From Serratia marcescens (GTDB lineage Bacteria > Pseudomonadota > Gammaproteobacteria > Enterobacterales > Enterobacteriaceae): a DNA stretch of 64,000 bases. Each line of letters starts with the position of its first letter. Within the stretch, counting starts at the first letter, position 1. This document shows positions 62,931-64,000 of the stretch, piece after piece. The notes below the pieces were generated by a model that did no database searches, was not told the DNA's origin, and saw nothing but the letters and a program-made list of their open reading frames with translations. The stretch is taken from contig JADMXW010000021.1 of assembly GCA_015548865.1 (NCBI GenBank), positions 35,273 to 99,272 on the forward strand. Direction: 5' to 3'. The position numbers and the translations under genes are program-made.

Positions 62931-63692
62931 ATGCCTGTACATCTGCTGATTATCGATGCATTAAACCTGATTCGTCGTATCCATGCTGTACAGGGCTCTC
63001 CCTGTGTAAATGCCTGTCAGCACGCCGTTACCCAACTGCTACAGCATAGTCAGCCAACACACGCCGTAGCCGTGTTTGATGACGAACAGCGAGCCGACAG
63101 TTGGCGTCACCAACTGCTGCCCGATTACAAAGCAGGCCGCCCTCCCATGCCGGAGGCGTTGGCGCTCGAGTTGCCCAAAATCCGCCAGGCGTTGGAAACA
63201 ATGGGCATCCCTTGCTGGCATGCACCAGGCAATGAAGCAGACGATCTGGCAGCGACACTCGCGACAAAAATCGCTCATGCAGGACATCAGGCCACCATTG
63301 TCTCGACCGACAAGGGTTACTGCCAATTACTGGCGCCGACCATTCAGATTCGCGATTATTTTCAAAAACGCTGGCTGGATGTGCCTTTTATCGCGAAAGA
63401 GTTTGGCGTGTCTCCGCAACAACTGCCTGATTACTGGGGACTTGCAGGCATTAGCAGCAGTAAAATTCCTGGTGTGAGCGGTATTGGCCCGAAAAGCGCA
63501 AGTCAACTGCTCGCTCAAGCGGGAACGTTAGAGCGGATTTATCAGCAGTTGGATGCCGTACCGGAAAAATGGCGGCACAAACTAGAATCACAGCGCGAAA
63601 TGGCCTTTGTGAGCCGTCAGGTAGCAACGTTACGCACTGATTTGGTACTGGAAGGAAATTTACAACAATTACGGCTGGCTGCGGGGAAGTAA
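62931..63692 (+). CDS. xni: Flap endonuclease Xni (exonuclease IX homologue)
   Basis: The 253-residue protein (E. coli 251) resembles the 5'-nuclease domain of DNA polymerase I. It opens [20 protein letters not shown] with the first acidic ligand. The metal site continues in [32 protein letters not shown] and [26 protein letters not shown] is the helix-hairpin-helix that binds DNA. It cleaves 5' flaps and is dispensable when polA is intact. Confidence 0.97.
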   Translation: MPVHLLIIDALNLIRRIHAVQGSPCVNACQHAVTQLLQHSQPTHAVAVFDDEQRADSWRHQLLPDYKAGRPPMPEALALELPKIRQALETMGIPCWHAPGNEADDLAATLATKIAHAGHQATIVSTDKGYCQLLAPTIQIRDYFQKRWLDVPFIAKEFGVSPQQLPDYWGLAGISSSKIPGVSGIGPKSASQLLAQAGTLERIYQQLDAVPEKWRHKLESQREMAFVSRQVATLRTDLVLEGNLQQLRLAAGK

Positions 63693-63856
63693 ACGCGCCG
63701 TTCTTCTTGAACGACGCATAAAATTGCTGACAAACCGACTAAAACAGCCATGCCTGCACTCTACCTGTCATTCCCGCGAAAACGCTGAGGAATCCCCAGA
63801 AAAATGACGTAAAAAGGCATTGTTCTAATCCCTTGAATTATTTGACGTTATGATGC

Positions 63857-64000
63857 GTAAAAAATAACGCTGAGGAGTACGAGGCCACCGGGGGAGCGGC
63901 AGGATGCCGCGAAAGTCAACGCCGCGTCTGACAAAAATGCCGGGAGCATTTTTGAACGCTGTTAACAGCGGCCCCGTAGGGGCGAGTCTCATGGATGAGA
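63857..64000. repeat. Multi-hairpin repeat element, truncated by the window edge
   Basis: Downstream of xni are five consecutive hairpins: GCGGCA/TGCCGC (63896-63910), CAAAAATGC/GCATTTTTG (63932-63954), CGCTGTT/AACAGCG (63957-63970), GCCCC/GGGGC (63971-63983) and GTCTCAT/ATGAGA (63986-64000). The last four repeat, in order, the element nested at 48563-48634 but with changed stems. The first 164 bases after xni (63693-63856) hold nothing recognisable except CATTCCCGCG and GGAATCCCC. Confidence 0.7.

Noticed and set aside
63770..63800. CATTCCCGCG and GGAATCCCC as a dispersed repeat with conserved inverted halves
   Set aside because: The two halves do not pair well enough and only one copy is visible.

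Overview
The window is a stretch of chromosome from a gamma-proteobacterium of the order Enterobacterales. The core genes are close to their Escherichia coli counterparts in length, motifs and order. ERIC-type intergenic repeats and a CsrB/RsmB RNA with a perfect UvrY/GacA box between yqcC and syd point to the Pectobacteriaceae side of the order (Pectobacterium, Brenneria or Sodalis relatives). That is an inference, and the genus cannot be fixed from the sequence alone.

Positions 1-23.4 kb are an AT-rich accessory region devoted to host contact. It holds part of a SPI-1-type type III secretion system: invF and the start of invG run leftward, and prgH-prgI-prgJ-prgK-orgA-orgB-orgC run rightward from a shared 674-base region. 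Next come a membrane-bound winged-helix regulator, a 1558-residue invasin/intimin-like inverse autotransporter, the bifunctional glutathionylspermidine synthetase/amidase gene gss, and a complete E. coli common pilus operon (ecpA-ecpB-ecpC-ecpD-ecpE) preceded by a LuxR-type regulator gene. The region ends at mutS. In Salmonella, SPI-1 also lies beside mutS.

Positions 24-57 kb are housekeeping. mutS is followed by nlpE and yaeQ (leftward) and yaeP and rof (rightward). An unrecognised gene for a 336-residue protein with a membrane hairpin and a coiled coil follows. Then comes a long leftward series: yaeR-tilS, accA, dnaE, rnhB, lpxB, lpxA, fabZ, lpxD, skp, bamA, rseP, cdsA, uppS, dxr, frr, pyrH, tsf, rpsB. 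It joins lipid A synthesis, outer-membrane protein assembly, envelope stress proteolysis, phospholipid and isoprenoid supply, and translation factors. map, glnD, dapD and yaeH diverge rightward from rpsB.

Positions 57.5-64 kb carry yqcA, truC and yqcC (leftward), the regulatory RNA csrB, syd (leftward), and queF, ppnN and xni (rightward). In E. coli these genes, like mutS, sit about 60 min away on the map from the nlpE-to-yaeH block, so the window joins two ancestral segments.

The intergenic regions hold at least four ERIC-like repeats. One is interrupted by a 72-base element made of four consecutive hairpins, and a second, sequence-diverged copy of that element lies at the right edge with its stems conserved by compensating changes. 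No tRNA, rRNA, CRISPR array, transposase gene or prophage gene was seen.
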